Counted from the first letter of the stretch, positions 9,732-19,337 are shown. The stretch is DNA of 64,000 bases from Erythrobacter sp. (GCA_024642565.1 JAHEAV010000001.1:62001-126000), one strand, 5' to 3'. Translations and numbers: made by a program. Notes: generated by a model not told the origin, from the letters alone.

Positions 9732-10958
9732 CTAAGTTTGCTGCCAGGCGCCGCTTATGTTGCTGCTCCACCCCAGGCATTTATAGACTGCGTCAACCAG
9801 GCTCTGCCCCCGTGTGTTAAGCAGAATTCCGGACCCCATCCGGTTCATTGAATATCCGAAACCGATTTTGGCTAGCGGATCCGCAAAGCCGATACTCCCG
9901 CCCATGCCAACATGGCCGAAGGCGCTTTCACCGATTAACAGGCTATCCCCGCCAGTCGCCCGGTTATCGTTACTGAGCATGAAGCCTAAGGAAAAGCGCA
10001 TTGGTTGACGAAGTACTGCATCATCGAAAGTTGCGGCCACCGCCCGGTTCATCCGTGCGATCGTGGCCGGGTTAAAGGTGCCGTCATCACCGCGGGCCAA
10101 AGGTGCGTAGAGCCCTGCCAGCCCCCGTGCATTCGTTATGCCATTCGCACTTCCAATGTCTGCGGCATGCACTTCTCGTGTGTTGAAATTTGCCTCTGCT
10201 TGCGCAGCAAGAAACAATTGCGGAAGACTGCCTGGCTGACTCAGGGCAGTCTTGAGGTAAGGCGATTCAAAATTGGCTTCAGCGGGGCTAGGCGCGATCA
10301 TCGGTGCCACCCGCGGTTCCTGATCGGCTGGCAAGCCAATATGAAAGTCAATTGCCAAGGGTGCAGCAAAGTTTTCCGCGAAATATTCCCCTAATGGCTT
10401 GCCCGACACCAGCCGGACCAGATTGCCAACGGTCCAGGCATAAGTCAGCGCATGGTAACCTTGCCGCGTACCGGGTTCCCAAAAAGCCTCTTCTGCGGCG
10501 ACCCGAGAGACCATGTAATCCCATTCGATCAGGCGGCCTTGCCCCATTGGTTCCCGCAAATGGGGAACCGGCGATGTGTGCGCCAACATCATCGCAACTG
10601 TCGTGGCCTCTTTTCCCCCAGCGGCAAATTCGGGCCAGATGTCGGCCACTTTCGTCTCGTAGGAAACCAGCCCTTGTTCGACCAATTTGTGCAGGCACAT
10701 CGCGGTTGCGCCCTTTGTGCAGGAATAGACAATCGATATCGTGTCCTTGTGCCATGGCTTGCCGGTATCGGCCCAGCCGCCCCAAAGATCGACATGCCGT
10801 TTGCCGTCTCTGACAACACAAACACTGGCGCCGATTTCTCCATGAAGTTCGAAGTTGGCCCGAAACGCATCCAGCACCAGAGAAAATTCTGGATCACAGT
10901 ACCCTTCGATGACGCTGCCTCCGGCAAGTTCGATTGTTACGTCGGTCATATCGGTCAA
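9732..10958 (-). CDS. Serine hydrolase, class C beta-lactamase/EstB esterase family
   Basis: 408 residues. The SxxK nucleophile-base motif is S79-C-T-K82 and the Tyr motif is Y168-H-A (GYHALTYAW), as in EstB-like esterases; HVGMGGS near the C-terminus corresponds to the third motif. There is no signal peptide, so a cytoplasmic esterase or lactonase is more likely than a beta-lactamase. It is convergent with the MFS gene and divergent from the TonB receptor at 11236. A downstream catabolic cluster with a Baeyer-Villiger enzyme makes hydrolysis of an ester or lactone product plausible. Starts at 10958 or 10949 are both possible. Confidence 0.85.
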   Translation of the reverse strand: MTDMTDVTIELAGGSVIEGYCDPEFSLVLDAFRANFELHGEIGASVCVVRDGKRHVDLWGGWADTGKPWHKDTISIVYSCTKGATAMCLHKLVEQGLVSYETKVADIWPEFAAGGKEATTVAMMLAHTSPVPHLREPMGQGRLIEWDYMVSRVAAEEAFWEPGTRQGYHALTYAWTVGNLVRLVSGKPLGEYFAENFAAPLAIDFHIGLPADQEPRVAPMIAPSPAEANFESPYLKTALSQPGSLPQLFLAAQAEANFNTREVHAADIGSANGITNARGLAGLYAPLARGDDGTFNPATIARMNRAVAATFDDAVLRQPMRFSLGFMLSNDNRATGGDSLLIGESAFGHVGMGGSIGFADPLAKIGFGYSMNRMGSGILLNTRGQSLVDAVYKCLGWSSNISGAWQQT

Positions 10959-11182
10959 AATTTCCCTTCAAAGAGTTTCAGCCATCGCTCGAAGATGCGG
11001 CCTACGATGGGTCGGTGATCCCTGGGGCTGACCATGAACACGGCAATCCGGGAATGCCAACCCTTGATGCGTCCATGCCAGAATGTTTGCCGGGGACATT
11101 GGCAATCCCTCCGATGTCACACAGCCGCATCATTCATCACCACCCCGACATTCTTTATTGCAATATACCTACTGTACACTGT

Positions 11183-11200
11183 ATCTACGCAACAGTAGAT
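11183..11200. promoter_or_regulatory. Inverted repeat, candidate TetR operator of the TonB receptor gene
   Basis: ATCTACGCAACAGTAGAT has perfect 6-bp arms ATCTAC/GTAGAT around a 6-bp spacer, 36 bp before the receptor start. A second inverted repeat overlaps it (CTACTGT at 11169-11175 with ACAGTAG at 11192-11198). The same ATCTAC-N6-GTAG arrangement recurs at 17039-17054 before the TetR operon, so both probably bind the regulator encoded at 15172-15828. Confidence 0.55.
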
Positions 11201-11235
11201 TTTATTGATAGTGATAATTCAATGGGGAGGGCGAT

Positions 11236-13506
11236 ATGGGGAAGTTCAAGAAAATTGAGCAGGGCCAAGGTCTTGCATGTTCGGCGCTGAGTCTGCTTCG
11301 GTATGCATCGGGCGTTGGAGCCGTTGTCGCTTGTGCAATCGCAGCCCCCGCAATTGCGCAGGATTCGCAGGCTGGCGACCGGGCTGCTACGCAGGAAAAC
11401 CGCGGATTTGATGAAATTGTGGTGACAGCCACACGCAGTTCGGAATCGCTCTCACGGGTCGCCGCCTCGATCACAGCGGTTTCGGAGGCTGATCTTGGTG
11501 CGGGCAAGGTGCAGGATGTCGCGTCACTGGCTTCGTCGATCCCAAACCTTTCGGTTGGTGACCAGTTTGGTGTCAATCGTATCTTCATTCGCGGTATCGG
11601 CCTCACCAGTATTGACCTTGGCGCCGATGGCGGCGTGGCATTTCTTCAGGACGGGGCGCAAATCGCGCGTCCTGCAGCACAGCTTTCCGGCTTTTACGAT
11701 CTGCAGCAGGTCGAAGTTCTGCGTGGCCCGCAAGGCACCCTGTATGGGCGCGGGGCGACAGCTGGTGCAATTAACCTGATCACCAAGAAGCCTACGGCTG
11801 AACTGGATGGGTATGTTCGTGGGACCTATGGCAATTACAACAATATCGGGGTGGAGGCCGCAATCGGCGGCCCTGTTTCCGGCGATAAAATCATGGTCAG
11901 GGTCGCGGGCAAGTATGAAAACCGGGACGGTTACGGGATCAACGAGTTTACCGGAAGAGACGTCGATGATCGCGACGCTTACGCCTTCCGTGGCACAGTC
12001 TTGCTTGCCCCATCTGATGATCTCGAGATCGTACTTTCAGGAGAGTATTTCCACGAAGACGACAGCAATTACGCTTTCCACTATTTTGGGCCAACCGTGG
12101 CGCCTGAAAACCTGCTCGGCTCCATCTTAGGCGGCGGCACGCTGTTCACCGTGGCCGCAGCGAGCGGCAAGAAAGCGAACATCCGCAATATCTATTCAGA
12201 CCAAGAGGCGCTCAATCAGCGTAAGGGCTACAGCTTCACCGGGTCTATCGAATACACAACTGGTGAGTGGTCGCTGAAATCAATTTCCTCTTATCATAAT
12301 TTCGAACGGTTCAACCGCGACGATCTGGACGCATCAAATGTGAATATGTTCGGCCAGAACAACTATGATGAATCCAGCGAAACCTACAGTCAGGAATTCG
12401 TGGCCAATTATCAGGGTGAACGGTTCGATGCGATCGTTGGCGCAATGTATTTCAAGGAAGACCTGTTTGGTGCCGTGCGCGTACCTCTGACCAATTTGGG
12501 TCTGCTTTTCGGCCTGCCCGCCGATACGTTTAACAGCCAGAATTATCTGCAACAGGGCAAGGTCGCCATCGATGCCTACGGTGTATATGCTCAGGGAAGC
12601 TATGCATTCACGGACAAGCTCAAGGTAACGCTGGGCGGACGTTTCAGCCATGAAAAACGGCGCGGGACAGGTACTTTCGAATTTCTGGGTGTGGTTCCAA
12701 CCGACAAGGCCGCTTCCTGGGACGCCTTCACGCCGACTCTAACCGTCAATTATCAAGCTAATGACAACACGCTGGTCTATGGTTCGGTAACGCGCGGTTT
12801 CAAATCGGGTGTTATTAACGTCGGTTCGCAAAACGACGTTATCGATCCGGAATATGTCTGGAGTTATGAAGTTGGCTTGAAGACATCTTCGGCCGACAAC
12901 AGGCTGCAAGCCAATATCGCCGCATTCTACATGGATTATTCCAACCTTCAGGTCGGCTTTGTTGATGCGACAAGCGTCGTGACGACCATCAACGCAGCAT
13001 CCGCGCGTAACTATGGCATTGAAGCAGAACTGCGGGCGAAGCCGGCTGACGGGTTAACGCTCGAACTGTTTGGCACCTATCTCAACGCAAAATATACAGA
13101 GTTCGAGAGCGGCGATTACCGGCAGGGTTTTGCCGTCGTCGACCTGTCGGGCAACCGCTTGTCGAATGCGCCGGAATTTTCGTTTCGCGCCGGCGCTGAT
13201 TACGATATCCCGTTGTCCTTGCCCGGAAAACTTAACATTCGCGGGGAAATCAACTGGCAGGACCGGGTCTACTTTACGGAATTCAATAATGCCGATGCAA
13301 CCCAAGGCAGTTACGCGCTGGTGAATGCCGGCCTTCGCTATACCGCTGACAATGGGGGCTGGAGTGCGGAACTTTGGGGCCGCAATCTGACCAATGAGCT
13401 GGTCTTGACCAACAACATCATCACGGCGCCGCTATACAGTAGTGTGAGGGTTGGCTCTGTCGCTGCGCCGCGCACATATGGTGTGACGCTGGGCTTTAAC
13501 TTCTAG
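11236..13506 (+). CDS. TonB-dependent outer-membrane receptor
   Basis: 756 residues. A GGGGAGG ribosome site lies 5 bp before the ATG. The signal peptide ends near AIAQD (about residue 42). The TonB box is within DEIVVTATR (about 59-67), the plug runs to about 175 with the motifs NRIFIRGIG and VEVLRGPQGTLYGRGATAGAINLITKKP, and the 22-strand barrel ends in GFNF with terminal Phe. Neighbours are an esterase-like hydrolase and, convergently, the CoA ligase/TetR/Fe-ADH operon with which it shares a palindromic promoter motif. It probably imports the substrate of that pathway; the substrate is not known. Confidence 0.95.
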   Translation: MGKFKKIEQGQGLACSALSLLRYASGVGAVVACAIAAPAIAQDSQAGDRAATQENRGFDEIVVTATRSSESLSRVAASITAVSEADLGAGKVQDVASLASSIPNLSVGDQFGVNRIFIRGIGLTSIDLGADGGVAFLQDGAQIARPAAQLSGFYDLQQVEVLRGPQGTLYGRGATAGAINLITKKPTAELDGYVRGTYGNYNNIGVEAAIGGPVSGDKIMVRVAGKYENRDGYGINEFTGRDVDDRDAYAFRGTVLLAPSDDLEIVLSGEYFHEDDSNYAFHYFGPTVAPENLLGSILGGGTLFTVAAASGKKANIRNIYSDQEALNQRKGYSFTGSIEYTTGEWSLKSISSYHNFERFNRDDLDASNVNMFGQNNYDESSETYSQEFVANYQGERFDAIVGAMYFKEDLFGAVRVPLTNLGLLFGLPADTFNSQNYLQQGKVAIDAYGVYAQGSYAFTDKLKVTLGGRFSHEKRRGTGTFEFLGVVPTDKAASWDAFTPTLTVNYQANDNTLVYGSVTRGFKSGVINVGSQNDVIDPEYVWSYEVGLKTSSADNRLQANIAAFYMDYSNLQVGFVDATSVVTTINAASARNYGIEAELRAKPADGLTLELFGTYLNAKYTEFESGDYRQGFAVVDLSGNRLSNAPEFSFRAGADYDIPLSLPGKLNIRGEINWQDRVYFTEFNNADATQGSYALVNAGLRYTADNGGWSAELWGRNLTNELVLTNNIITAPLYSSVRVGSVAAPRTYGVTLGFNF

Positions 13507-13518
13507 GCTGTCACCAAA

Positions 13519-13544
13519 GGCCCGGTGGCTGACGCTGCCGGGCC
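13519..13544. terminator. Hairpin between convergent genes, possible bidirectional terminator
   Basis: GGCCCGG (13519-13525) pairs with CCGGGCC (13538-13544), extended by wobble pairs to an 11-bp stem with a TGAC loop. It lies between the receptor stop and the stop of the convergent CoA ligase. There is no strong T-run on either side (TTT on the minus strand), so activity as an intrinsic terminator is uncertain. Confidence 0.5.
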
Positions 13545-13553
13545 CCGCGGCCA

Positions 13554-15179
13554 TCAAAGACGTTCGCGTTTCAATTTGATTCCGTTGGCCTCGCGGTCCC
13601 ACGTATCGGGCGTGATGCCTTCGGATCGCAATATTGCCTTCTGCACTTTATTGGTTGGCGTTTTGGGCAACGCGTCGAGCGTCCTGATATACCGTGGAAC
13701 CATGAAATAGGGCAGTTTGTCGGCCATGAAGTTCGACAGTTCTGCCAGATCGATCGTTGCCCCCTCGACGAGCGCGATCACGGCCATGACTTCGTCTTCT
13801 GAATACTCGCTCGGCACCCCGATGACTGCGGCTTCGCGAACGGCCGGATGCGCCATGACCTGGCTTTCGACTTCGAAGGAAGAAATATTCTCGCCTCGTC
13901 GGCGGATTGCATCCTTTACCCGATCAACAAAATAGAAGAATCCGTCATCATCGCGGCGAAACGCATCGCCGGTGTGGAACCATCCGTTGCGCCACGCCTG
14001 TGCTGTGGCTTCGGGGTTCTTGTAATATCCGCTGTTCATTGCCCAAGGCCGGTCGGTGCGAACGATCATTTCGCCAATATCGCCCACTGCGACTTCACAA
14101 TCGTTACGGTCAACCAGCCGGACATCTACGCCTTTGCGAACCTTGCCGCAGGTCCCAAGCTTGACCGGGTTGGCCTCCGATACAATGGGGGAGGAAATTT
14201 CGGTCATGTTAAATATTGTAAACACGTCGATATCGAACCGTTCGTGAAACGGCCCGGCTGCTTCGGTCAACGGCACCATGAAGGCCACGCGCACGGGATT
14301 GTCCCTGTCGTTTTCATCAACGGGCTGTTTCATCAGGAAGGTCGCCATGACCCCCAGCAAGAAGATCGCGGTGCAATCTGTGCGGCGGACGAAATCCCAA
14401 AAAGTGTTGGTGCTGAAATTTTCCAGCAGCGCAATGGATCCGCCCCGTGCCAGCATTACGAAAGGAATGCCAAGGCCGCCAATATGGAAAATCGGCATGT
14501 TGACCAGAAAACGGTCATCGCCAGTCACGAAATGCCAGCTATCCGGTCCGGCATTTGTGTAGAGGTGGAGGTAGGATGATAGCACGCCCTTGGATGGGCC
14601 AGTGGTGCCGGAAGTATATATTATTGCCTGATTATCCCACGGCTCGATTGGAGCGTCCAGGGGCTCAAGGTCAGCCTCGTCGCCGGATATTCGGTCGAAT
14701 TCGAACGTGTCAAAATGGATTTCTGCAGGCGTTTCGCCAACCACGATTACTTGCCTGATGGCCGCCGTGTTGATTCCTTCCAGCCGATCGACAAGTCCAC
14801 CATGTGCGATCAACAGGCTTGCATCGGAATTGGCCAGCACGTGTTCAAGGATCGAACCGCGGTACGCTGTATTGAATGGCACAAATACGGCACCGAGATA
14901 GTTGATCGCGAAGAAGGTAATCAAAGCATCCCGCCCGTCGGGCAACCACACGGCAACATGGTGGCCTTTCTTGACGCCGATTTTTTGCAGGCCGGAAGCT
15001 TTTGCCACAACCCGTTCGCGCAATTGGGCGTAAGTCCAGCTTCCGCCATCTTCGAATACGGCATAGACCTGTTCCGGGCGGTCCCGCGCCATGTCATCGA
15101 TCAGATAGCGAACAACGCAGGTTCGGCGATCTGGCACGCGCGTGTCGGAGTGGCCCGCTTCCGGCCGCGCATCAGCCAT
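13554..15179 (-). CDS. AMP-forming acyl-CoA ligase
   Basis: 541 residues from the ATG at 15179, which has GGGAA at good spacing; an ATG 9 bp upstream sits directly on that site. ANL-superfamily motifs are present: the P-loop YTSGTTGPSKG, the A5-type NMTEISSP, the A7 aspartate WFHTGDAFRRDDDGFFYFVDRVKD, and a C-terminal PKTPTNKVQK with the catalytic Lys. It resembles crotonobetaine/carnitine-type or long-chain CoA ligases and would activate a carboxylic acid to its CoA ester for beta-oxidation. It is the last gene of an operon with the TetR regulator (8-bp overlap) and Fe-ADH. Confidence 0.9.
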   Translation of the reverse strand: MADARPEAGHSDTRVPDRRTCVVRYLIDDMARDRPEQVYAVFEDGGSWTYAQLRERVVAKASGLQKIGVKKGHHVAVWLPDGRDALITFFAINYLGAVFVPFNTAYRGSILEHVLANSDASLLIAHGGLVDRLEGINTAAIRQVIVVGETPAEIHFDTFEFDRISGDEADLEPLDAPIEPWDNQAIIYTSGTTGPSKGVLSSYLHLYTNAGPDSWHFVTGDDRFLVNMPIFHIGGLGIPFVMLARGGSIALLENFSTNTFWDFVRRTDCTAIFLLGVMATFLMKQPVDENDRDNPVRVAFMVPLTEAAGPFHERFDIDVFTIFNMTEISSPIVSEANPVKLGTCGKVRKGVDVRLVDRNDCEVAVGDIGEMIVRTDRPWAMNSGYYKNPEATAQAWRNGWFHTGDAFRRDDDGFFYFVDRVKDAIRRRGENISSFEVESQVMAHPAVREAAVIGVPSEYSEDEVMAVIALVEGATIDLAELSNFMADKLPYFMVPRYIRTLDALPKTPTNKVQKAILRSEGITPDTWDREANGIKLKRERL

Positions 15180-15828
15180 GGGCAGCATTCCCGGGCAAGA
15201 CCATCTTCATGACCATATTGATCGCATCCATCACCACTTCGGTGGCGGACCAATGGCCGCCTTCGCGATACCAAAGGGCAATCCAACTCAGCAGCCCACT
15301 AACCCAGATTGCCGTTCGGGACGGGTCTGCAATATCGAACTCGCCGGCCTTTTTGCCTTTTTCAAGAAGATCGCTGAGCAGTTCGTCAAAATGATGCCGC
15401 ATCTCGCGAATTGCGCGCGCATCCTTGGGGTCGAGGTTTTTCTCCTCGCGGAGGTAAACACTGATGTAGCGCTGATTTTCTATGATAATTCGGGCCACCC
15501 GCTCGACAACGGCCTTGAGTTGCTCAGTCGCAGTTCCTTCTATTACCAGGGCGCCTTCAAGTGCGAATAGCGAGAGGCGGATACCGGTCTGGCAAACCTC
15601 GCGCAGCAAATCGCCCTTGTTCTTGTAATAGGAGTAGATGAACGGTTTGGTCACATCGAGCCGTTCTGCGACTGCGTCCAGTGTGGCGCAGTCATAGCCC
15701 TGAATGAAGAACAGGTCCGTCGCCTCTTCAAGAATGCGCCGCCTTTTATAGGCAGCGATTTCTTCCTTCAGCTGGGTCGATCTTGGGGGTCGTTTGGTGT
15801 CTGGCAAGCGTGCTTCCTTGAAGTTCAA
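15172..15828 (-). CDS. TetR-family transcriptional regulator
   Basis: 218 residues from a TTG start preceded by GGGATAAA. No ATG is available before the helix-turn-helix, and the upstream Fe-ADH stop is only 1 bp away. The TetR DNA-binding domain covers about residues 25-75 (RILEEATDLFFIQGYDCATLDAVAERLDVTKPFIYSYYKNK, key residues T49, Y65 and Y67 region). The C-terminal ligand domain is all-helical. It lies between Fe-ADH and CoA ligase in one operon and probably represses that operon and the TonB receptor via the shared palindrome, released by a CoA ester or free substrate (inferred). Confidence 0.92.
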   Translation of the reverse strand: MNFKEARLPDTKRPPRSTQLKEEIAAYKRRRILEEATDLFFIQGYDCATLDAVAERLDVTKPFIYSYYKNKGDLLREVCQTGIRLSLFALEGALVIEGTATEQLKAVVERVARIIIENQRYISVYLREEKNLDPKDARAIREMRHHFDELLSDLLEKGKKAGEFDIADPSRTAIWVSGLLSWIALWYREGGHWSATEVVMDAINMVMKMVLPGNAAHG

Positions 15829-15829
15829 T

Positions 15830-17005
15830 TTATCCCATCGCGGTGCGAAGGATCTGCATTACATCGTCCGCTGTCCTGATAGGGCGCGGATTGGTTCTGC
15901 CCCAGATATCCTCCAAAGTATATTCAGCAACCAGATTGAGGTCCTTTTCAGTAACGCCAACCTCCTTGAGTGTGCGCGGCATTCCCAGACCCCGAATTAA
16001 TTGGTCCAGCAATTCGGAAGCTGGCCTGCTGGCATCGCCGAGGCATGCACTGATCCGTTTCTGCCGGTCGGCATTGACAGGGAGATTGAAGGCCTGGACA
16101 TATGGGGACATTACGCAAGAAGTATGGCCATGTGGCACGTCGCAAGTTCCGCCCAGAACATGCCCGATAGCGTGGCTGGCCCCCATGGGGACCCCAGCGA
16201 TAATCGGGATCATCGACTGCCAGGCACCCACTTGGCATTTCAAACGTGCGTCGAGGTCTGAAGGGTCCGCTTTTACGCGCGGCAATCCTTCGGCAAGCAG
16301 GCGGAGTGCGCTGTCGGCAATTCCGTCCGCGAAGTCGTTTGACATATGCGAAGCCAGTGTTTCTGTCGCATGATCGACCGATCGCACTCCGGTGGAGAGC
16401 CAGAGCCATTCGGGTGTGTGCACCGTTATAGCCGGGTCGAGCACGACCATGACCGGCACCATCTCACGCTGGGTATAGGCCTGCTTCTGCTTTATCCGTT
16501 CATCCGTCGCCCCGGAAAGCGGATTGAATTCCCCACCAGACAATGTGGTCGGGACACAAACTGCCCGGATATCAGGGCCGGAAAATACCGGCATTATCAT
16601 ATTGCCGTCATCATCGACCCTGGTGCGATAATCATCGAATTGTTCGATTGTGGTGATGTTGTGTTTCAGACAGATCAACATGATCTTGCCCGCGTCAGTC
16701 ACTGACCCGCCGCCAACTGTAACCACGAAATCCGCACCGAGTTCGCGGGCATGGGCCGCGGCCTTGAGTACATCGGACCTTGGCGCATGGGGCTGGATGC
16801 CATCGTGCGTTCCGGCATGACGAGAGCCGAGAGCCGCCTCTATCCGGGCTATCTCATTGGTATTGCGGTTAAGGTGCGAACTGGAAAGGATGAAAACCTT
16901 TTTCGCGTCACGCTCTGTCGCCGCGCGGGCAACTGCATCTGCAGCTGGTTCGCCAAGTGTTACTTCTTCAGTAGCGGTTAGAATCACGCGGGATGCCTGT
17001 ACCAT
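15830..17005 (-). CDS. Iron-containing alcohol dehydrogenase
   Basis: 391 residues of the Fe-ADH/dehydroquinate-synthase-like fold. The NAD-binding GGGSVTDAGK motif is near residues 97-106. The metal-binding region reads GASHAIGHVLGGTCDVPHGHTSCVM in pieces (His in HAIGH, then PHGH), the usual His pair. It is the first gene of the TetR operon; upstream lies a 22-bp imperfect palindrome at 17039-17060. It probably oxidises an alcohol or reduces an aldehyde or maleylacetate-like ketone; the substrate cannot be read from sequence. Confidence 0.9.
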   Translation of the reverse strand: MVQASRVILTATEEVTLGEPAADAVARAATERDAKKVFILSSSHLNRNTNEIARIEAALGSRHAGTHDGIQPHAPRSDVLKAAAHARELGADFVVTVGGGSVTDAGKIMLICLKHNITTIEQFDDYRTRVDDDGNMIMPVFSGPDIRAVCVPTTLSGGEFNPLSGATDERIKQKQAYTQREMVPVMVVLDPAITVHTPEWLWLSTGVRSVDHATETLASHMSNDFADGIADSALRLLAEGLPRVKADPSDLDARLKCQVGAWQSMIPIIAGVPMGASHAIGHVLGGTCDVPHGHTSCVMSPYVQAFNLPVNADRQKRISACLGDASRPASELLDQLIRGLGMPRTLKEVGVTEKDLNLVAEYTLEDIWGRTNPRPIRTADDVMQILRTAMG

Positions 17006-17038
17006 TTCTTCTCTCCTGCGGACGGTTGATCCGCCTCA

Positions 17039-17060
17039 ATCTACTACATGGTAGCTAGAT
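17039..17060. promoter_or_regulatory. Imperfect palindrome, candidate TetR operator of the Fe-ADH operon
   Basis: The segment begins ATCTAC, has a 6-bp spacer TACATG, then GTAGCTAGAT, giving ATCTAC-N6-GTAG as at 11183-11200, with outer ATCTA/TAGAT arms. It lies 34 bp before the Fe-ADH start on the minus strand. Recurrence of the spacing before two gene units of the same apparent pathway supports a shared regulator. Confidence 0.55.
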
Positions 17061-17275
17061 TTTATATCCGGTCAAATCCTTCTTTTGACCTCGGCCGTTT
17101 CGCAATTCCTCCGGTCCGACGAAGCGCGATCCTGGTAAATCCTGCTAATGGAATTGAGCACCATGCTTCCATGTCTGCCTGACCGGAGTAGTGGACCGTC
17201 TGCGAGAATCCATTGGGGCAAGGTAACATCGGACCAAATCCACACGCCGTTTCCAAATTTGGCCGTATTAAAAAT

Positions 17276-17289
17276 ATACTGGCCAGTAT
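17276..17289. promoter_or_regulatory. Perfect palindrome upstream of the BVMO gene
   Basis: ATACTGGCCAGTAT is a perfect 14-bp palindrome 76 bp before the monooxygenase start. CAGTATCC within it is repeated 19 bp downstream at 17303-17310. It differs from the TetR-operon motif, so a second regulator is likely. The HTH-pseudohydrolase protein at 20565-22298 is a candidate by position only. Confidence 0.5.
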
Positions 17290-17365
17290 CCATAGATCAT
17301 GTCAGTATCCGTGTTGAGAATCCGCGAAGCGCGATCCCATAAGACAAATTTGGAATTGAATTGTT

Positions 17366-19324
17366 ATGACACACCAGTTTGCCGAAAGACCGGTACCCTC
17401 ATCACAAGTTGATTGGGGTTTACTGCGCGAGGGTGTGGAACAGGCCAATATCCCTGCCTTGCTGATGGTTCTTCACCAAATGACCGGCGAAGATAAATGG
17501 CTTTTGGAACCCTTCAGACCAAGCCGTGCGCCCGGCTTGGATGACAATGACAGCGGGCAGTTGACGGATGAAATCCAGCAGGAAATCCGTAACGCCGCTT
17601 ATGCGGCAATTGAGGCCTGGATAAAGGGCAAATGCCTCGCCTTGCCGAAACCCGAAAATGCACGCCTGGCGGAAATGCTGACCATCGCAATGTCAGAATA
17701 TGTACCGGCAGAATATGGTGACATTATCGCCGCCGGGATGAAGTTTGAAGCGCCCGAGCGTGCCGTTCAAACCAAGATAGACGGCAAATCGGCAATTGTA
17801 ATTGGCGGCGGTGTATCGGGAATGTGCGCAGGTATCGAACTGCAGCAGCTTGGCATGGAATATACCCTGTTTGAAAAAAATGAAGACTTTGGCGGGACAT
17901 GGTTCGAAAACCGTTATCCCGGGTGCGGTGTTGATACACCGTCGTTAACCTACACATTTTCTTGCCGGCCGAATGACTGGACAAAATATTTTCCCTTGCG
18001 GGACGAAATAGAAGGCTATCTTCTGGATACGGCCAAGCAGTTCCATTTGTACAAGAACACCCGGTTTAACACACAGGTGGAGAATGCGCGCTGGAACGCG
18101 GAAACACACAAATGGGACGTTACAGTAACGGGCCCGGACGGGTCGAAAGAAAATCACAGTGCCGATTATCTGTTCAGCGCAGTGGGCATTCTTAACACCC
18201 CCAAATACCCCACAATCGCTGGTCTCGATACGTTTGATGGTGAAGTTTATCACACCAGTCGCTGGCCCGAAGACGAAGATCTTTCCGGAAAGCGGGTAGC
18301 TGTAGTGGGCAACGGCGCATCGGGAATGCAAATAGTACCGGCGATTGCCGATACCGTGGCTTCTTTGACTGTCTTTGCACGATCCAAACAGTGGGCGGCG
18401 CCCTTTCCTCAATTCCGAAAGGATGTGCCTGCCGGGGTACGTTATTTGATGCAGGTTGTGCCACTTTACCGGGCATGGCTTGAACAAAGGCTGTCCTGGA
18501 CATTTAATGACCGGGTTCACGGAACCTTGTTCCGTGATCCCGACTGGGACCAGCCTGATCGCGCGGTGAACGCCATCAACGATGGTCACCGCAGGGCATT
18601 CACCCGCTATGTGAAAGAACAATTGGGCGACCGTGAGGATTTGATAGAGGACGTTCTTCCGGACTATCCGCCGTTCGCAAAACGAATGCTCCTGGATAAC
18701 GGCTGGTACCGTACTTTGAGGAAGCCGAACGTCAAACTTATACCCGAACATCTAGCCAAGGTTGAGGGTAAACGACTAATTTCATCGTCCGGCCAGGTCA
18801 TAGAAGCCGACGTGATTGTTCTGGCTACCGGCTTTCAGACCACCCGAGTGCTCGGCTCATACGATGTTATCGGCCGCGACGGCCGCGTTTTGCGCGAGCT
18901 GTGGGGGGAGGACGATGCGGCGGCCTATCTTGGCACCTTGGTCCCAGGCTTTCCCAATTTTTTCATCCTGCTTGGCCCTAACGTCGGCTCGGGCCATGGT
19001 GGCAGCATGATCCGCAATATTGAAAATCAAATGCATTTTGCCGGCGAAGTCATAATCAGCAGCGAAGAACGTCAGGCCGAAACGGTAGAGGTAAAGAGCA
19101 AGGTTTACGAAGACTATCGCCAGTTGATTGACGATGCGCATGAAAAGCTTGTCTGGACTCACCCCGGCACTGAAAACTGGTACCGCAATTCAAAGGGCCG
19201 CGTCATCGCAATCACACCGTGGAGAAACGATGCATTCTGGCGCATGACCCGCAGGCCAGATCCCGATGTTCTCGAATTCGGTACAAGAGACACAGGCTCA
19301 ACGGATTTCGCGAAGGCAAGTTGA
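17366..19324 (+). CDS. Type I Baeyer-Villiger flavin monooxygenase
   Basis: 652 residues. Two Rossmann motifs are present, G147-x-G-x-x-G152 for FAD (IVIGGGVSGM) and G315-x-G-x-x-G320 for NADPH (VVGNGASGM). The BVMO fingerprint FxGxxxHxxxWP is intact as F290 to P301 (FDGEVYHTSRWP). A 140-residue N-terminal extension resembles that of 4-hydroxyacetophenone monooxygenase-type enzymes. It inserts oxygen next to a ketone to give an ester or lactone using O2 and NADPH in the cytoplasm. The quinone-reductase gene follows 13 bp downstream, and an esterase-like hydrolase that could open the product lies at 9732-10958. Confidence 0.93.
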   Translation: MTHQFAERPVPSSQVDWGLLREGVEQANIPALLMVLHQMTGEDKWLLEPFRPSRAPGLDDNDSGQLTDEIQQEIRNAAYAAIEAWIKGKCLALPKPENARLAEMLTIAMSEYVPAEYGDIIAAGMKFEAPERAVQTKIDGKSAIVIGGGVSGMCAGIELQQLGMEYTLFEKNEDFGGTWFENRYPGCGVDTPSLTYTFSCRPNDWTKYFPLRDEIEGYLLDTAKQFHLYKNTRFNTQVENARWNAETHKWDVTVTGPDGSKENHSADYLFSAVGILNTPKYPTIAGLDTFDGEVYHTSRWPEDEDLSGKRVAVVGNGASGMQIVPAIADTVASLTVFARSKQWAAPFPQFRKDVPAGVRYLMQVVPLYRAWLEQRLSWTFNDRVHGTLFRDPDWDQPDRAVNAINDGHRRAFTRYVKEQLGDREDLIEDVLPDYPPFAKRMLLDNGWYRTLRKPNVKLIPEHLAKVEGKRLISSSGQVIEADVIVLATGFQTTRVLGSYDVIGRDGRVLRELWGEDDAAAYLGTLVPGFPNFFILLGPNVGSGHGGSMIRNIENQMHFAGEVIISSEERQAETVEVKSKVYEDYRQLIDDAHEKLVWTHPGTENWYRNSKGRVIAITPWRNDAFWRMTRRPDPDVLEFGTRDTGSTDFAKAS

Positions 19325-19337
19325 AAGTGATGCCGTT

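Noticed and set aside
9732-10958. Antibiotic-resistance beta-lactamase
   Set aside because: SxxK and Tyr motifs fit the EstB esterase group, there is no signal peptide, and the context is catabolic.
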